Below, piece by piece: positions 24,253 through 38,196 of a DNA stretch of 64,000 nucleotides (within the stretch, counting starts at the first letter, position 1; every line of letters begins with the position of its first letter). The notes beneath the pieces are model-generated. The model did no database searches, had not been told where the DNA came from, and saw nothing but the letters and a program-made list of their open reading frames with translations. The stretch is taken from the NCBI RefSeq assembly GCF_000203815.1, contig NW_004457644.1, positions 496,001-560,000 of the forward strand, in the 5' to 3' direction. Source of the stretch: Cavenderia fasciculata. Lineage: Eukaryota; Evosea; Eumycetozoa; Acytosteliales; Cavenderiaceae. The translations under genes were made by a program, and so were the position numbers.

Positions 24253-27200
24253 CACAACATCACAGTCATCTTTATCATCATCTCCAGCACTTACTTCTTC
24301 TTCACTTCAACAACAACAACCTCAACCTATAATCAAACCAATTATAAAGACAAGTTTAGTAAACTCACGATTAGAGATCAATGATGTTGTACTCAAAGAT
24401 ACTTGTGTGTTGAGAAACTTTAAGTTAATCTCTGTCGTCGATTTCGATGTACAGGTTAACTTGCGAACAGATCTCTTGCAGAATGTTATTGCCTTTCAAT
24501 CGAGCAATGAGAATCTTCAAGACCACGAATCAGAGGTAGCAGTACAAAACGATGACTTTAATCAACTCTTTAATGAAGTCAACTTTATAGAGTCGATTAA
24601 ACTCAAACCACATGAAACAAAGAATATTGTCATGTCATTTAGACCATCTTATATTGAAAAGGTAAAAAGATAATAAGAAGAAGAAGAAGGAAGAAGAAGA
24701 AGAAGAATGATCATTATTAATACATACAACTTCTTTTATCTTTTGTAGAATGAAGAAGAGATAACATCATTTGCAAATAATCGTAATGACAAATTTAACA
24801 ATTATTTTGAAATGAAGGGAAAGATATACTTATCAACTACACCATTGGATATAATAGATGAACAACAACAACAAACTATACAATCAACAATGCAAAAAGA
24901 TGTATGTTAAACAATAGAGATACTTATCTCTCTATTCTATTGCTAACAATTAATTATTTTATTAATATTTAGGTGGCAATTGATTTTTCTGCAAGAATAT
25001 GTAGATCATTATTAAAAGTAGATGTAAATGAAATTATATTTGATGATTGTGTAGTTGGAGCAAGTTATGTTAAAGATATAACTATTTGGAATCGATCAGA
25101 GATGCCATTGAAATTCTCAATCTATTGCAAGGAAAAGATTATGAATCTATTCGAGTTGACAGATTATGCAACATCTCTACCACTTTCACCAGACAGTCAA
25201 ATCATCCCATCCTACTCATCAATGGGCATTCGTCTCACTTACAAACCAATCTCAATCGGTCAATCAACCTATAAAATGAAGATTGAAAATAGAAATAATA
25301 ATTCAAATTATGAACTCATCGTCATTCATTCTTCTGTTTCTGCTGAACAACAAGTTGTAAGTAGTAATGAAATATTATTCAAATTGTTTCAATAATCTTA
25401 TTTAATTAATTGATTTATTTATATTTTTTTTAGGAATTAATTCAAGTTAGTAATAATTCATTGGATTTGGGTGATTGTTTTAGTGATATGCCAACATATG
25501 GTACATTCACTGTAAAGAATATGTCAGAAGAGACGATTGATATCAATTTCAGCAGTGATTTGGTGGGTGAGCAGGTGACGTTTCATTTAAAGGAGGACGA
25601 TGATTCGTCGGGCAATAGAAAGAAGCCGGATGGATCGTCAACACTGGCGATTGGCGAGCATAGGGATGGCGACGGCACGTTGTTACAGGGCAAGGGTGGA
25701 GAGACGGTCGGTAGCAGCCACAAGGAGAAAGAGCAGTCGATCGAGGAGCTGACGCTCAACCCTGGTGCAGAGCGTGTCATTCAGATTCGGTACTGTCCAT
25801 CTGCAGTGTTTCCAGGTGTTGATAGTCGCTCGCACAGACTATCACCCAAAAACTTTAGAGTGTTGATAAAGTATAGTCGCGCACACAACAAGAGTAAGCA
25901 GCGTAACAAGACAATCAAAGTGACATCGAGTGTGTGCTCGTCGGCGGTTCGTGTTCAGGAAGAGTTTAATCTTGGTGATTGCACAGTCGGCACACTCAAG
26001 CAGCCGAGCATCCACTTGCAGAATTTGTCAGATTTGCCAACCACGGTGCATCTTCGATACCAGTCCAAGGTCATTGCGTTCAAGACACATACGGTGCAGT
26101 TACCTGCCAATCAGACGGTCGACCTCGTGTTTGACTTTTTGCCGCGCAAGAATAATCCCGAGTACCGCAAGCAGATCACCTTTATCAACGCCAGTAATCC
26201 ACACAATGACCAGTACCTCGAAGTACGTGCTAATAATGCAGACGAGCAGAGTGTGTCGATCCACAGTCGCTACTATCATCTCGAGACACCCTTCTCACGA
26301 AACTACATCGACTTTGACGAAGTCATTGTCAACCGTCCTTCACTGCGTACATTCAACATAAAGAATACGAGCAAGGGTAATCTGGCGCTACAACTCAACA
26401 CGTCGCTGCCAGAGGAGATTCGGCTGTACCGACAAAACACGTGGACTGACTTGTCGTCACTCGCCAGCACCATCCAGTCGTACCAGCAACAGCTCGGTCG
26501 TCAACACCTCATCCACGAGTACATCAACAAGTTTTTCGAAGGTGAAGATATCGAACCGATCGGCAAGTTGTCATCTCGAAAGATTCAATCGTCCAATAGT
26601 CAGTACCTCGATCTCGCCGTCTCTGGTAGCAAAGCATCTGCCAAGGACAAATCTTCTTCTTCTTCAGCTTCTATCCAACAATCAAACGATACTAGTGGTA
26701 GTGGTAGTAAAACACCATCCATCTCTAGTTCTACAAGTGGAACTTCTTCAAACACTCAACAATCCACATCATCAACAAATACATCATCCTCATCAACCAA
26801 TAATAATAATGTAAATAGTAAAGAGACATCTTCATCATCATCATCATCTTCTTCTTCACATACTCCAAATGTAATTGTTGGTACAAATAACAATAACAAT
26901 AATAATAATAAGAAAAAGAGTGTTGGTGACAATTCAACCAATAATTCTAGAACCAATTCAAGAGCAAGTTCACCAACACTTGAACTTGAAAGAGGATTGG
27001 CAGGATTAAGAGAGAGTAACGATCTAATGGAAGATAGTGATTTGGATGGTGGTGGTAACAATAGTGGTAGAGGTATATATAATGGCGACAATATCACCCT
27101 TTCACAATTGGTACAGTCATTTGAAGACAATGATTTGCCATTGTTTACAGACTATGAAAGTGAAACAAGTTATATCACCTCTCAAATTGAAAAATACAAA

Positions 27201-30200
27201 CAACTCGAAGTATTGATTCAATCGAGTCAATTGGTTCAAGCAAATACTATTGAATTGGCCAAAGATGAAGAAATCACAATCTACATTGTATTTGTTGTCA
27301 ATCAATCCAAGAGACCTTGGTTGGGTGGTAAATTGAAAAACATGGAAGCTAAATTATTCTTGTCCTTACAAAAATTGGATGAAAATGATATTTCAAATAA
27401 TCCAAGTCGTGAATTAAATGTAAGAAAAATAGAGATATAAATAATTAAAAAAAAGATATAATAATAATTAATGAAATTAATCTATTTTATTTTATTTTTT
27501 TATAGATTAGTACCAAAGTTTGTAAATCAATTATGGATTTGGCACAAAGAAATATTAATTTTGGAAATATTGTACAATATGATTATCGTGCCAAAACATT
27601 GGTTATTAATAATTTAACTCAAGTACCATTGATTTATAGAATTAAAAAATCTGGTTCTATTACATCTGGTAATTTAAATATTGTAAATGCTGATAGAATG
27701 GGTATTATTAGACCATTTAGAAAAAGAGTAAGCAATTAAAAAATATTAAAATATTATATTTGTTGAGCTATTATTTATTTACTTTTTTTTTAATTTTCTT
27801 GTAGGAAGTACAATTTGTATTTAAACCAACATTTTCAGGAATATTTGATGAGAAATTGATTATTGAAAATATTTATGATAATGCCAATAATCAAATTGTT
27901 CACATCAAGGCAAATGTAAAGAAACCAAGACATTTCTTCCTCAATACATTGGATGTTGATTTTGGTGTTGTCATGATCAAAGGAAAGTCACCAACCAAAC
28001 GTATCACCCTTACAAATACAAGTAATCAAAAGAGAACATTTAAAATTATTGATGATACTCCAAGGTATGAAAAAATATTCAAATATCTAATATTAAAAAA
28101 CAAATGTATTAATAATATTTTACTTTAATTTAGTTCATTTGATAGTTGCTTGAATAAATTATTTTTCAAGTTGGAAGAGAAATTGGCATTAAGTATTTCG
28201 AAAGAGACTGAAGTAGAGATTGATTTATTGGAAAGAAAATTAAAGATTTGTAGACGTAAAGGACAACATGAAAAGGCATTAAAGATCAACATGCAAATTG
28301 AAAAGTTGAGAAATGTTGGAACCAATACATCGATCCCTGTTAGTCGTGCTACATCTCCTTCAACCGATATGATGATGGATAATGCTGAATCCAAGTCATT
28401 GGATCAAGAGGGTGGTGAAGATAACAATTCTTCTTCTTCGTTCACCGTTGTAGAGGTTGCCGAGACTGCTACGGTTGTATCACCACAAAAACCAAACTAC
28501 AAGATTGGAGACAACTCTATTACATTTGAAGTAGAAGGTGGTGGCATTCAAAATGTACTAGTCTACTTTTCACCCATTCCCAAACCAGGAAGAAGACAAT
28601 GGTACGGAAAGGAGGAGGGAGGTGGATCGATCCTTGTCTACGAGTCCAAGAATATCGATGTTACCAAAAAGATCAATTACACATCGACTATTTGTTTCGA
28701 CGAAGAGACATATAGACAAAATATGATGAATACTTCATTGTCTGATGCATTTTCTGGTCAGTCTGGTATACCATCATTGTTGTCGATAAAGTCACCTTCA
28801 CCAAAGTCATTGGCATCACCTTCGTCGCCAGTCACTGGTATCTCTACTACCACCACCACCACTACTACTCAATTGGGTAGTTCCAATTCATCGGCATTCT
28901 CAATATCAAATAGTAGTTCTATTGGTGTTTTACGTCCTCTTGCAGTTAAACCATCTGCCTCTACTTCTACTTCTACTACTAGTACTACAACAACTACTGC
29001 TTCTGCTGCAACACAACAAACTATATTAACAGCATCACCACCAAAACTTGAAATGGGTGAAGTTAGAGTATACGAGGATATTCCATTTAGATTTACATTG
29101 ACAAATCATACAGGATACAAAGTTCCATTTGAATTATCAATCATCAATAATCAACCTTCCAACTCGCAACAACCAGGTACAAACAAATCATTGTTGCTCA
29201 AGGACAAGAATGGTGTGATCGATCCATATGGTAGAAAGACGGTTGAAGTCATTTGCCAACCTCAGGTACCAGGTCGCCAGACCCACACCATTTCCATCAA
29301 GAGTCCAGCTCATCCACAATATGAAGGAACATTCACAGTCTCTTTGGCTCCACGTCCACCTCAATATGTTTTATTCCCAGATTTACCATCATCTCAAACT
29401 ATTGAATTTGGTGATTGTTACTATGACAAATCTAAAAAGTTTTCGAAAAATTCATCATTTAGATTAGATAATCTTTCAAACGTAAGAAGACAAATTATAT
29501 ATATAATAACATATCATATTTCTAACTTTTTATTTTTATTTATATACTCTTTAGAAATCACTTTATATTTCAATGAAATCAAATTTATCAATGCAAATAT
29601 TTGTTTATCAAGATGAGAAATTTACAAAACCAGCAGATAATATCTTTTTAAAGGGATATGAAAAGACAAAAGTTTGGATTTGTTTACAACCAAGTATGAC
29701 ATCTGAGAATTATGTAGATGGACAATGTAGAGAATTGGTTGGTGGTATTCGTATCAAGGTTCAAGATACAGATTATAACTTGCTCTATGAAAACTCGATC
29801 AAGTTTACTGCAACTGTTGGCAAGAGTATTTTACGTGTCGGAAAGACACTGATTGACTTGGGATCAACTAGAAGTGCAGGAGATGTGATTGGTGGATCGT
29901 TTGGTATTGCTAATCTGACCACTTTGCTTCCTCTCAACTACACACTCACTCCATCCAAGAATATCAAGTTGACCAAGACAATGGGACGTTTGGAAGGATC
30001 CGAAGTGCAACATTCACTCTCCAAGGAAAAGATATCGTTTTCTTTGCATACCTCTGTCTATGGATTGTACGAGGAAAAGATTACTATCCACAACCAAAGC
30101 TGTACCGGTCAGAAACTCGATGTCATTGTTCGTCTGCTAGTCGATGACAGCTCGTTGCTCACCAACTTGCCACTCAACTCAAATTCATGTGATTTCCTTA

Positions 30201-33200
30201 AATTTGACGATATCTATGTGGCACCGGCACGTGATGCCAACTTGGTTGACAAGAAATCTACTGGTTTTGCCATTGCCACGTATATGGGGTCAGACGAGGT
30301 ACTTAAACAACAAAAAATCACGCCATTCACCATGCGTAACTTTTTAAAGTATGATATCCGTATCTACCCCAAGTCCAACATCAACATTTATCTCTTTTTG
30401 CACGATCCACAACCTGACGAACTCAAGGGATGCACTTTGACCAACGACAAGAGAAAGTCGATGCGTCTGTGTGGCAAGCCATTTGTCTTGACCAACGACC
30501 AAAAGATACTCGTCTATCCAGTACCACCTGACCCCGAGTCGGCACTCACCCCCAAAAAGAAATCGTTGCTTTGGAAGGGTCGCAAGGTTCAGTTTATGGG
30601 AACTCTTGTGTTTGAACGTTCCGATTCGACACACTACCCAATCGGTCCAGGCGAGGGCAAGACACACATCTCCAAGCTCGTCAGTATTTCAGGCTCGTTC
30701 TGTATGTCATTTGGTCGTCTCCTAACTCCAGAATTGGTTGATATTGGTAGAATCGGTTATGAAAACTCTTGGAAAGAGGTCTATATCAACATTGATATTC
30801 AAAACTCTAGTGAAATCCCTCTCTATTTGAAATCTCTTCCACTTCCATCAAAGTCTATGAGATTCCTTTTAACTAAACCAACAACTAATAATAATACCAA
30901 CAACAACAACAACAACAACACTGCTACGACCACCACTTCTACTACCTCTACTACTACTACTACTACGACTATAAGTATGAGTACTGGTACAAGTAACACT
31001 ACTAGTTCATCACAACTTGGTGAATTTGAGGAATTCCAAATTCCATCATTAGAATCAAAACAAATTGTATTGGCAATTGATCCAAGATTGATTGAAAAAA
31101 CAACGGCTGGACCAATATCATTGTCTGTTGGATTTGACAATTTGTACAATCCATTGAACAAGTTACTAGTCAATGTTAATTTATTCCACACTTTACGTGT
31201 TCTTGGATTTGGTAGATTAAAGGATAATAATGAATTTGTTATTCCTACCATTTACCATCCTCCATTGGTTGGAGCATCGTCTCAGTCGGATGATTGGTTT
31301 ACCATTGAAAACACATCGACCAAGTCACTCAAGATCAATGTAGATATTGAATTGTTGCCACATATTGCCGATTTGATCACTGCCGAGATTGTACACAAAT
31401 CATCCAATACACCAATTCCAAGTTTCCAAATGCGTGCTGGTGAAGTACTCGAAGTAAGATTGCGTGCCAAACCTAGACTCGACCGACGTATGGAAGCACC
31501 AATTGAGGAGATGACCCTTTTCGGTAGAATGACCATTGCTGCCAACAACTACCCACTCGAAGTCGTTCCACTTAGAGGTACCATCCTCCCAGGCCAAACA
31601 TTCTCCCTCTCAACACAGAGAATGAATCTTCACGCCATGTCACGTATTTCAAGAGGTGATCACGGCGACGAAGAGCAACGTTTGCAAAGCTTGACAGACT
31701 ATTTTAAGATTCGTAATCTCTACTCTCACTTTCCACTAAAGTATCGTGTAGAAGCTGTATTCAAGAGTGATGTAACGACGTTCCCAAGCAAAGAGGTTAT
31801 TAAAATCGAGCCAGAAGAAGGAGAGATTCCACCAAACGAAACTGGATCGGTCAATGTCATTGTTGATCTACCACCAAACGATGATATTCCTCAAAATAGT
31901 ACCTTCCAAGTATTGATCACTTCTCTCGACTCTTTTAACAAGGAATCACAAAAGATGATGGTTAATATTTTAGCAGGTAACAAACCAATGTCAACAACTT
32001 CCTCTCCATCTACAACCCCTCTCCCAACACAACAACAAAATATATCTTCATCTTCATCAAATAGTGTTAGTGAAATCATTCAACCAACACAAGAAGTAAA
32101 GGATAAGACTGTGAGTGATGTCAAACAACAACAACCAATACAAACAGTTGAAAAGGTTTCAACTTCTACTTCTACTACTGCTACAGCTGCTACCACGACA
32201 ATTTCTACAACACCGGTAATTGAAAAGACACCAACAGTTCAACAACCTCTTACAACAACTCAAACTGTTCAACCTACTGCTACTCAATTAGATAGAGAAT
32301 CAATTATAACAAGTGGATCAAATACAATTCAACAAGTTGGTACACCACCAATTATAGTTGGAGAACCAAAGATATCATTAAAGGGATGTACACCAATTCC
32401 AAAGGCAAAGAATAGTTATGAGATTAATTTGAATCAACAGGAATTCTCATCTGGAAATGTTCAATGGGAATTGACATTGGAAAACAGTTCAAACCGTTCT
32501 TCACAATACCTTATGTATACTACCAAACAAACCGATGAATCGTGGCTCAGTATGAGTAGAAATAGTGGAAAGATTGAAGCACATGGAAGACACACTATTA
32601 CACTCATCTTTTCAACCAAAAAGATGGATATGTATTCAACCTATCTCATCATTGAAAACAAGAATAATCCAAGTGACATGAAATCGATTCATATACAAAT
32701 GGAGGTTGTCGCCAAACAAAACACTCATTTCACAGTATGGGTCGATGGAAGAAACACAAGTACTCCTTCTATTGATTTGGGTGATGTGTTTTACAATTGC
32801 ACATACACTGATCGTTCGTTTATCGTTTCAAACACCTCTTCAATGCCTCTGGACTTTGTGATCACCACTTCGTTGCTTCCATTCGATCCGACCGAGGTCT
32901 GCTTCTCGCTGTCGCGTTCCTATCTGCGCTCGTTCAACTCGCTCTATGTCGATGCCAACTCGCAAGTCAAGGTGTTTATCTTTTTCCATCCGTCGTCGCC
33001 ATCGGGCAACAACCTCAACATCACTCCCGACATTCAAGACGCATTTTCACAAAAGGAAATCAAGATATTTGTAAACTGTAGATTGATTCGTGACTATCAA
33101 CATGTCATCACGTTGAATGCTACTTGCAGATACCCACAGATCCGTCTCTCCGAATACAACACTGTCTTTATCGGTCGTGCTTTTACTCCAAGTTCCAACA

Positions 33201-34576
33201 ACCCACCACAACAAATCAAGTCAGAAGAAGAAGCTGCTGCTCTACAACAATCAGGAAGCAATAATATCGTTGCATTAAAAGATAGAAGTGAACTAAAGAA
33301 ATCTTATGAAGCTCCAAGTGGTAGTAGTAGTACAAGTGGAGGATCAACTGGAGGAAGTGGAAATAATACGCCACCATTGACTGTAACTACCTCAACAACC
33401 ACCACACAACAAAAGGGTGGTTCATCTAAAAAGATTGATGTTGAATTTACAACCAATGATAGCCGTGAAGTTGTATTGTACAATAACTTTATCGGTGGTA
33501 AACCACTAGACTTTTGTGTAAAGTCTGGCACAACCTTTTTCCTTATTGAAAGCGTCGAATGTGGACGTATTGAATCAGATGGAACTAGTTCGAGTCGTAT
33601 CCTAGTACAACCAAACACAACAGCCATCTTGGAAAATATTAATATGTTGATCAAGGAAAAATACCTCGAAGAACATATTATCGTTTACAACAAGAATAGA
33701 TTGTCAGAGAAATACATTGTATCGCTTCGAATCACAATTGGAAATCTAACAGCCTTTTCCTCGTCGTCTGGTATCAAGGGAGGTTACCATTACCGAAATT
33801 TGGAATACCGTATCACCAAATTCAACAAAAAGTTTAAAAAGTTTTGGTACAAGATCCAACAACAACACCAACAACTATTGACAAGTTCTTCTTCATTGTC
33901 TCCTACTACAAGAGTTGAACAAAATCCAAGTTCATTGCAAACAACACAAGATCTAGTCTCTCAATCCTCTTCATCATTGTCCAATACAACTGTTTCTTCT
34001 CCAGTGGCCACCTCAACCTCTGGTGATAATATCATCATTACTAGTGTTGACACCAACATTGATGGAGGAGATTCAAGAGTTCAAATCGAGAAATTAAAGG
34101 ATTTGATTGAAATGGGAAGCAAGAATGAAAAATATCACACATTGTTATTTGATCTTCATCATGTAACCAATGAATTAATTCTTTTTGGTTTGAAAAAACA
34201 AGTTGGTCAATTAACTTCAAATTTAGCTAGTTTATTTTATTGGTAAATAGAAATAGGAATAGAAAAGAAATAATTTAAAAGAGTAATCATTTACTAAACT
34301 TTTTTTCATTTTACTTTTAGTAATTTATTAAAACAAAATATATTTAGAATTACTGTATCACCTATAAGAATAGAAGAATTAAGATCAACTTCTATGTTTT
34401 CAGCTTGTATTCACAGTCTAAATGAATTCCTTAGTTATATTCCAGAAAAGAGAGAAGATTTGGCTGAATTAAGAAATCTTCAAGACCTTTTCAACAAAAA
34501 ACCATCACCAAAGGAAAGTGATGATGAAGATGACGATCAAGATAATAATAATTCATTTAAAAAGAAAAGATCTTAA
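24185..34576 (+). CDS. Giant protein of repeated ASH/MSP-like domains
   Basis: Nine exons: 24185-24661, 24749-24901, 24973-25356, 25434-27419, 27506-27727, 27805-28064, 28134-29481, 29555-34242 and 34321-34576. They join in frame to about 3257 residues. Many beta-sandwich units have the ASH/MSP pattern of a LDFG-like strand, then FxxxNxSxxPxxF: examples are NSLDLGDCFSDMPTYGTFTV (near residue 345), LDVDFGVVMIKGKSPTKRIT, LIDLGSTRSAGDVIGGSFGI and SIDLGDVFYNCTYTDRSFIV. Between domains are Ser, Thr, Asn and Gln runs. Proteins with such domain chains in other eukaryotes (Hydin, CFAP47, CFAP65, DLEC1, Cep192) act at cilia or centrosomes. No signal peptide or membrane segment is seen. A cytoskeletal, perhaps centrosomal role is inference; a Cep192 relation cannot be excluded. 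Confidence 0.75.
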
Positions 34577-34689
34577 ATAAATAACCAATGAATATATTAA
34601 ATATTAATTTGTTTGGCGCTTTCCCAAAATTAATTTTGATTTAGGTATTGAATGTGATTATAATTTATTATTAACATGTTATATCTCTC

Positions 34690-36375
34690 CTCTCTCTATT
34701 ATGTGAACCACCTGAAGAGTTTATAGAGATTGTTGCACAGTTGGCTATAGAACCAAACAACAACTACATAAAGAGTAAACCACAAAAGAAATATGACCAA
34801 CTAGTTTTACAAAAACTGTGGAACTACGTTGTCTTGGCTGTTATATCTCATTGGCAAATCAGAATTACCAACTGTAACATCCATCCTATATGAATCATTA
34901 CTACGAGAAAACTTCTTAATAACCTTTAATTAATCTATAGATTAAAGAATAGGCAATCGTTATAATTAATGACACTTTGAGTAAAGATAATAAAGAAAAA
35001 GAGGATCTAAAGGAAACAATGGGACAACTCGAAAAGAATTTAGTACATATGGGTATCAATACTGCTTATTTGATTCAATTATTGATAGATAATCGTTATG
35101 ACTTTTCAAATGAAACTATCAACATGATACTCGACGTTGTAGTGAATCAAGGTAACCTTTATATATTTTTATTTATCAATAGCTTGAACTAACTTTTTAA
35201 TTTTGATTCTAGATGACGGTGATATTCGTCAAGTTTTGAAACCTTTATTGGAACATGACAATAGAGAGATACCATTATTACTATTGAAAAAATCATATGA
35301 AACTTTTGGTAGAGATTATTTATTATCCAATCAACTCGTTTATCTCAATGGAAGTGATATTCAATTCCAACAAAGAATGATTGATGTTTTATTAAAGCAA
35401 GCTGAATTGGATTCAAAAGACCGATGGGGAAAAACTAAAGAATACTATTTCCTGTATAGGATTAAGAACCTATTCTCACTAAAGCATCTCACTGGACCAC
35501 CTGATTTGGTTGTCGATACGATTCTGATAAGATTGACAATGGCATTTGATTCTTTTATTCCCTCTCCCAGTGAACAAGAAGAAGAAATCTGGATTAAAGT
35601 TATCAAATTAATTATTACTCCTATTCATTTTAAAAAGGAAAAATTAAAAAAAAAGGATTCTCTAATCTAATCACCCACTTTGTTTTATTTATTTATTTAT
35701 TTAGGTAACAAGAATATTGATTCCAAAACTATTTGATAATTTTAAACGGTCGAAAAACAAATCAAACAAAAGAAAAGACAAGAGAAATATATAAGAGGTT
35801 ATGGAAATACATTTGTTAAACTTGGTAATATGGTTGGATTGAAATACTTTAATCGATATCTATTTGAGTTTATGTCTATCTATAGATCATTAGAAACTAC
35901 AAACCAAATGATTTTGGTTGAATTATTGTTTCATAATAATTGGAAAATTGTAGAAGATGCCAAGTTTCCAATTAATCTACCCACATTGATTAGACCAGTC
36001 TCTCAACTTTTAGTAGACCAAGATATTCCACCAGAAGAAAAAGAAGGCATCCTCAGAACGGTGAATTTAAGCAACCCAATCGTTGGGATGAGACCATATC
36101 TTGGTTTGTTTGTGACACCAAATATGCCAAATTTTGGGGCAAAGCCTAACACTTATAGTAGTTTTTATAGTTGTTGTGCAATTGTATTGACAGAGATGGT
36201 GGATTATTATCATGGTGCCACCAAATTCGTTTTGGACACTTACTACAAGTTTGTCTCATTGGTCTTAAAATCAATTGATGTCACATTGAAAAACTCTGAC
36301 TCTCACTACCTATGGGCCATCCAAGGGATGGTTGATGTAATGCAATGTAATAACTATATAGATACTTGGCAAATA
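34690..36375 (+). pseudogene. Decayed coding region of an unknown protein
   Basis: Protein-like stretches occur in changing frames. From about 34690 the reading EPPEEFIEIVAQLAIEP continues to SHWQ, then the frame shifts near 34855 to ELPTVTSILYESLLREN and stops; the next piece has an in-frame TAG at about 34950 before AIVIINDTLSKDNKEKEDL. A spliced piece 34977-35150 to 35213-35640 stays open, and 35830-36375 reads YFNRYLFEFMSIYRSLETTN and GMRPYLGLFVTPNMP. The balance of helices and hydrophobic residues suggests real ancestral protein, but I recognise no family. The last piece ends at the inverted-repeat element, so an insertion may have killed it. Confidence 0.5.
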
Positions 36376-36381
36376 TATAAT

Positions 36382-36452
36382 TCATCTTTTATTATATATA
36401 TTAATAATCATTTACAATCTAATCTAAAGTCATTATTACTATCTATATATTA
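36382..36452 (+). repeat. Left arm of an inverted repeat around the Gag-like fragment
   Basis: About 70 bases that recur in inverted orientation at 37347-37414. About 50 bases from 36401 to 36451 appear identical, including ATCATTTACAATCTAATCTA. The arm begins TCATCTTTTATTA. Confidence 0.75.
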
Positions 36453-37240
36453 TATATATTATTATAAAAGATAGGTGACCGTTAGGGGCGACGGTATAAC
36501 TAAGAGAGATAGCGACGGATCTCATTTGAACAAAATCCGTGGTTCTTTCTTGTAATTCTTTATTGATGGTCTTGATATTGTAAAATTCATTTTTGTACGC
36601 CAGTACAAAACTTCGATTGTCATTATTTTCGTAAACACGACCAGCAATGATGGTGAAAGCATTTGTAAATGACGAGACCGTCCACTTGGTATCATAACGG
36701 AATTGTGTGAGCACACGGTTCATCACGGCAAGGTCAGTGGAACCGGATGCAAAGACGGTGAGGAACGCTTCTCTAAATGAACCCCAATGTTCGAATTCCA
36801 GATCTACCGTATTCCTAAAGACAGATAGGAATCTAGCTGACATTTTCTTGATGGCGACATACACTTAGTAAGGACCAGGTATTGAAATATCGATTTGATC
36901 GAGCCAGTGGGCTACATCATCACATTTGCTGATGGTCTCGATGCTGTTGAACAGGATTTTACCAGTACCATTACACCACAATGCTTTGTCGAAATCCTTT
37001 CCTTCCACAGAGTTGGATGATACACTAAGAAAACTGGCTACACTCTTTACAAAAGCATCGTCCGTCATTCGATAATCATTGTTTTCCAATAGGTAATGCT
37101 TGACTCTATTCTCTGGGTTGGCACTGATTCCTTTGGCTGCAATTTCTCTAGATTAGGAGCAGGATGTGAGTCGTCTACCTTGTTGGATGTTGTCGTCACT
37201 CGTACGATTAATGAAGTTTGAAAATTTAAAATTAAAAAAA
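36439..37240 (-). mobile_element. Broken retrotransposon Gag-like fragment
   Basis: Read on the minus strand, from about 37240 to 36477, one frame holds a Gag-like protein broken by two in-frame TAA codons (at about 37154-37152 and 36867-36865). Key pieces are ALWCNGTGKILFNSIETISK, FEHWGSFREAFLTVF and the following VLTQFRYDTKWTVSSFTNAF, which resemble the W..F...F...L.Q...SV..F..AF pattern of retrotransposon Gag capsid proteins. No protease, reverse transcriptase or integrase is present. The fragment is flanked by inverted repeats of about 70 bp, and it ends exactly at the left arm. It may be a remnant of an LTR or DIRS-like element, or a non-autonomous derivative. The Gag call rests on pattern only. 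Confidence 0.5.
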
Positions 37241-37346
37241 AATTAAAATGAGTTTCTATATACAGAAATTTCGTTTATAAAAAGATACTTGGCAAATATA
37301 TAATTAGTTTGTGAGGTATATAATAATAATAATATATAGATATATG

Positions 37347-37414
37347 AATATATAGATAGTAATAATGACTTTAGATTAGATTGTAAATGATTATTAATTA
37401 TAGTAATAAAAGAT
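37347..37414 (-). repeat. Right arm of the inverted repeat
   Basis: Reverse complement of 36382-36452, including the shared core that reads TAGATTAGATTGTAAATGAT on the plus strand. Outside it the sequence returns to A+T-rich spacer. Confidence 0.75.
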
Positions 37415-37604
37415 GACTTAATGTTTATTGATTTCATTGGTCTTTTATAGTTTGTTGTTCGAGACTAATTGACAATAGTTTAGTCGTTAGTATTTTATCC
37501 AGCATACTTTCTATATTTGGCACCAGGATTAATATGTTGAAAATTAGATGAAATATCATTGACTAATCATTGAACTGTACTTTAATTTACAATCTGAATC
37601 TAAC

Positions 37605-38158
37605 ATGCAAGGTGAGAGTTTGTCAATGAAACAAACACAGACAATAATGTCAATTTATGACCAGTTGGAACAAAAAATCCAACAACAATGGATAAATATG
37701 GAAACATCGGTAAAAGAAAACAATACTACCTGTGTGGCAACATCAATTGGACAATTAATGTTTGAGATTAGTACATCAAGAACCCACTTTTCCAACATGC
37801 ACAAACAACTAGTCTTTGATCAACTTGCAAATACTTATTCGACAATGACTGAATTATTGCAAAGTTTATCCAAGATTGTTTATAACCTATCATGGTATGC
37901 CAACTGCAATTCATAAATTAGAATACCTTGTAAATAACGAACAGGATGGTGGAATTGAATCTTTGTTTAATTTGTACCAATACTTGGTACCATCATTTTT
38001 CCTATTTTCACTCTAGAACGTTGGGAAATATCGCATTTTGTAGAGTCAAGAATGAAGTATTCAAAATTCAAACACCTCCTGGTTTTATTGATGAAATTCA
38101 ACTTTATTGTCCACAATTTATCCTAAAAAAACAATTCAAAAGAAAACAACAACCTTAA
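37605..38158 (+). pseudogene. Short coding remnant, unknown protein
   Basis: From ATG at 37605 a frame of about 100 codons reads MQGESLSMKQTQTIMSIYDQ and is rich in helices. It ends at 37916; the neighbouring frame continues as MPTAIHKLEYLVNNEQDGG to 38017, and after a possible acceptor (CTAG at 38013-38016) a third piece reads IAFCRVKNEVFKIQTPPGF to 38158. It may be the 3' part of the decayed gene at 34690-36375, cut by the retroelement, or a small gene with an intron I cannot place. No family is recognised. Confidence 0.35.
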
Positions 38159-38196
38159 AGAAAAAAGGAAAGAATAGATTTTGAAATAAATAATTA

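Larger units (their letters stand above)
36361..37306. repeat. Direct repeat pair beside the Gag-like fragment
   Basis: GATACTTGGCAAATATATAA is found at 36361-36380 and again at about 37285-37304 in the same orientation. The left copy is the end of the decayed host reading frame. It is too long for a normal target-site duplication and may reflect a local duplication during or after insertion. Confidence 0.6.
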
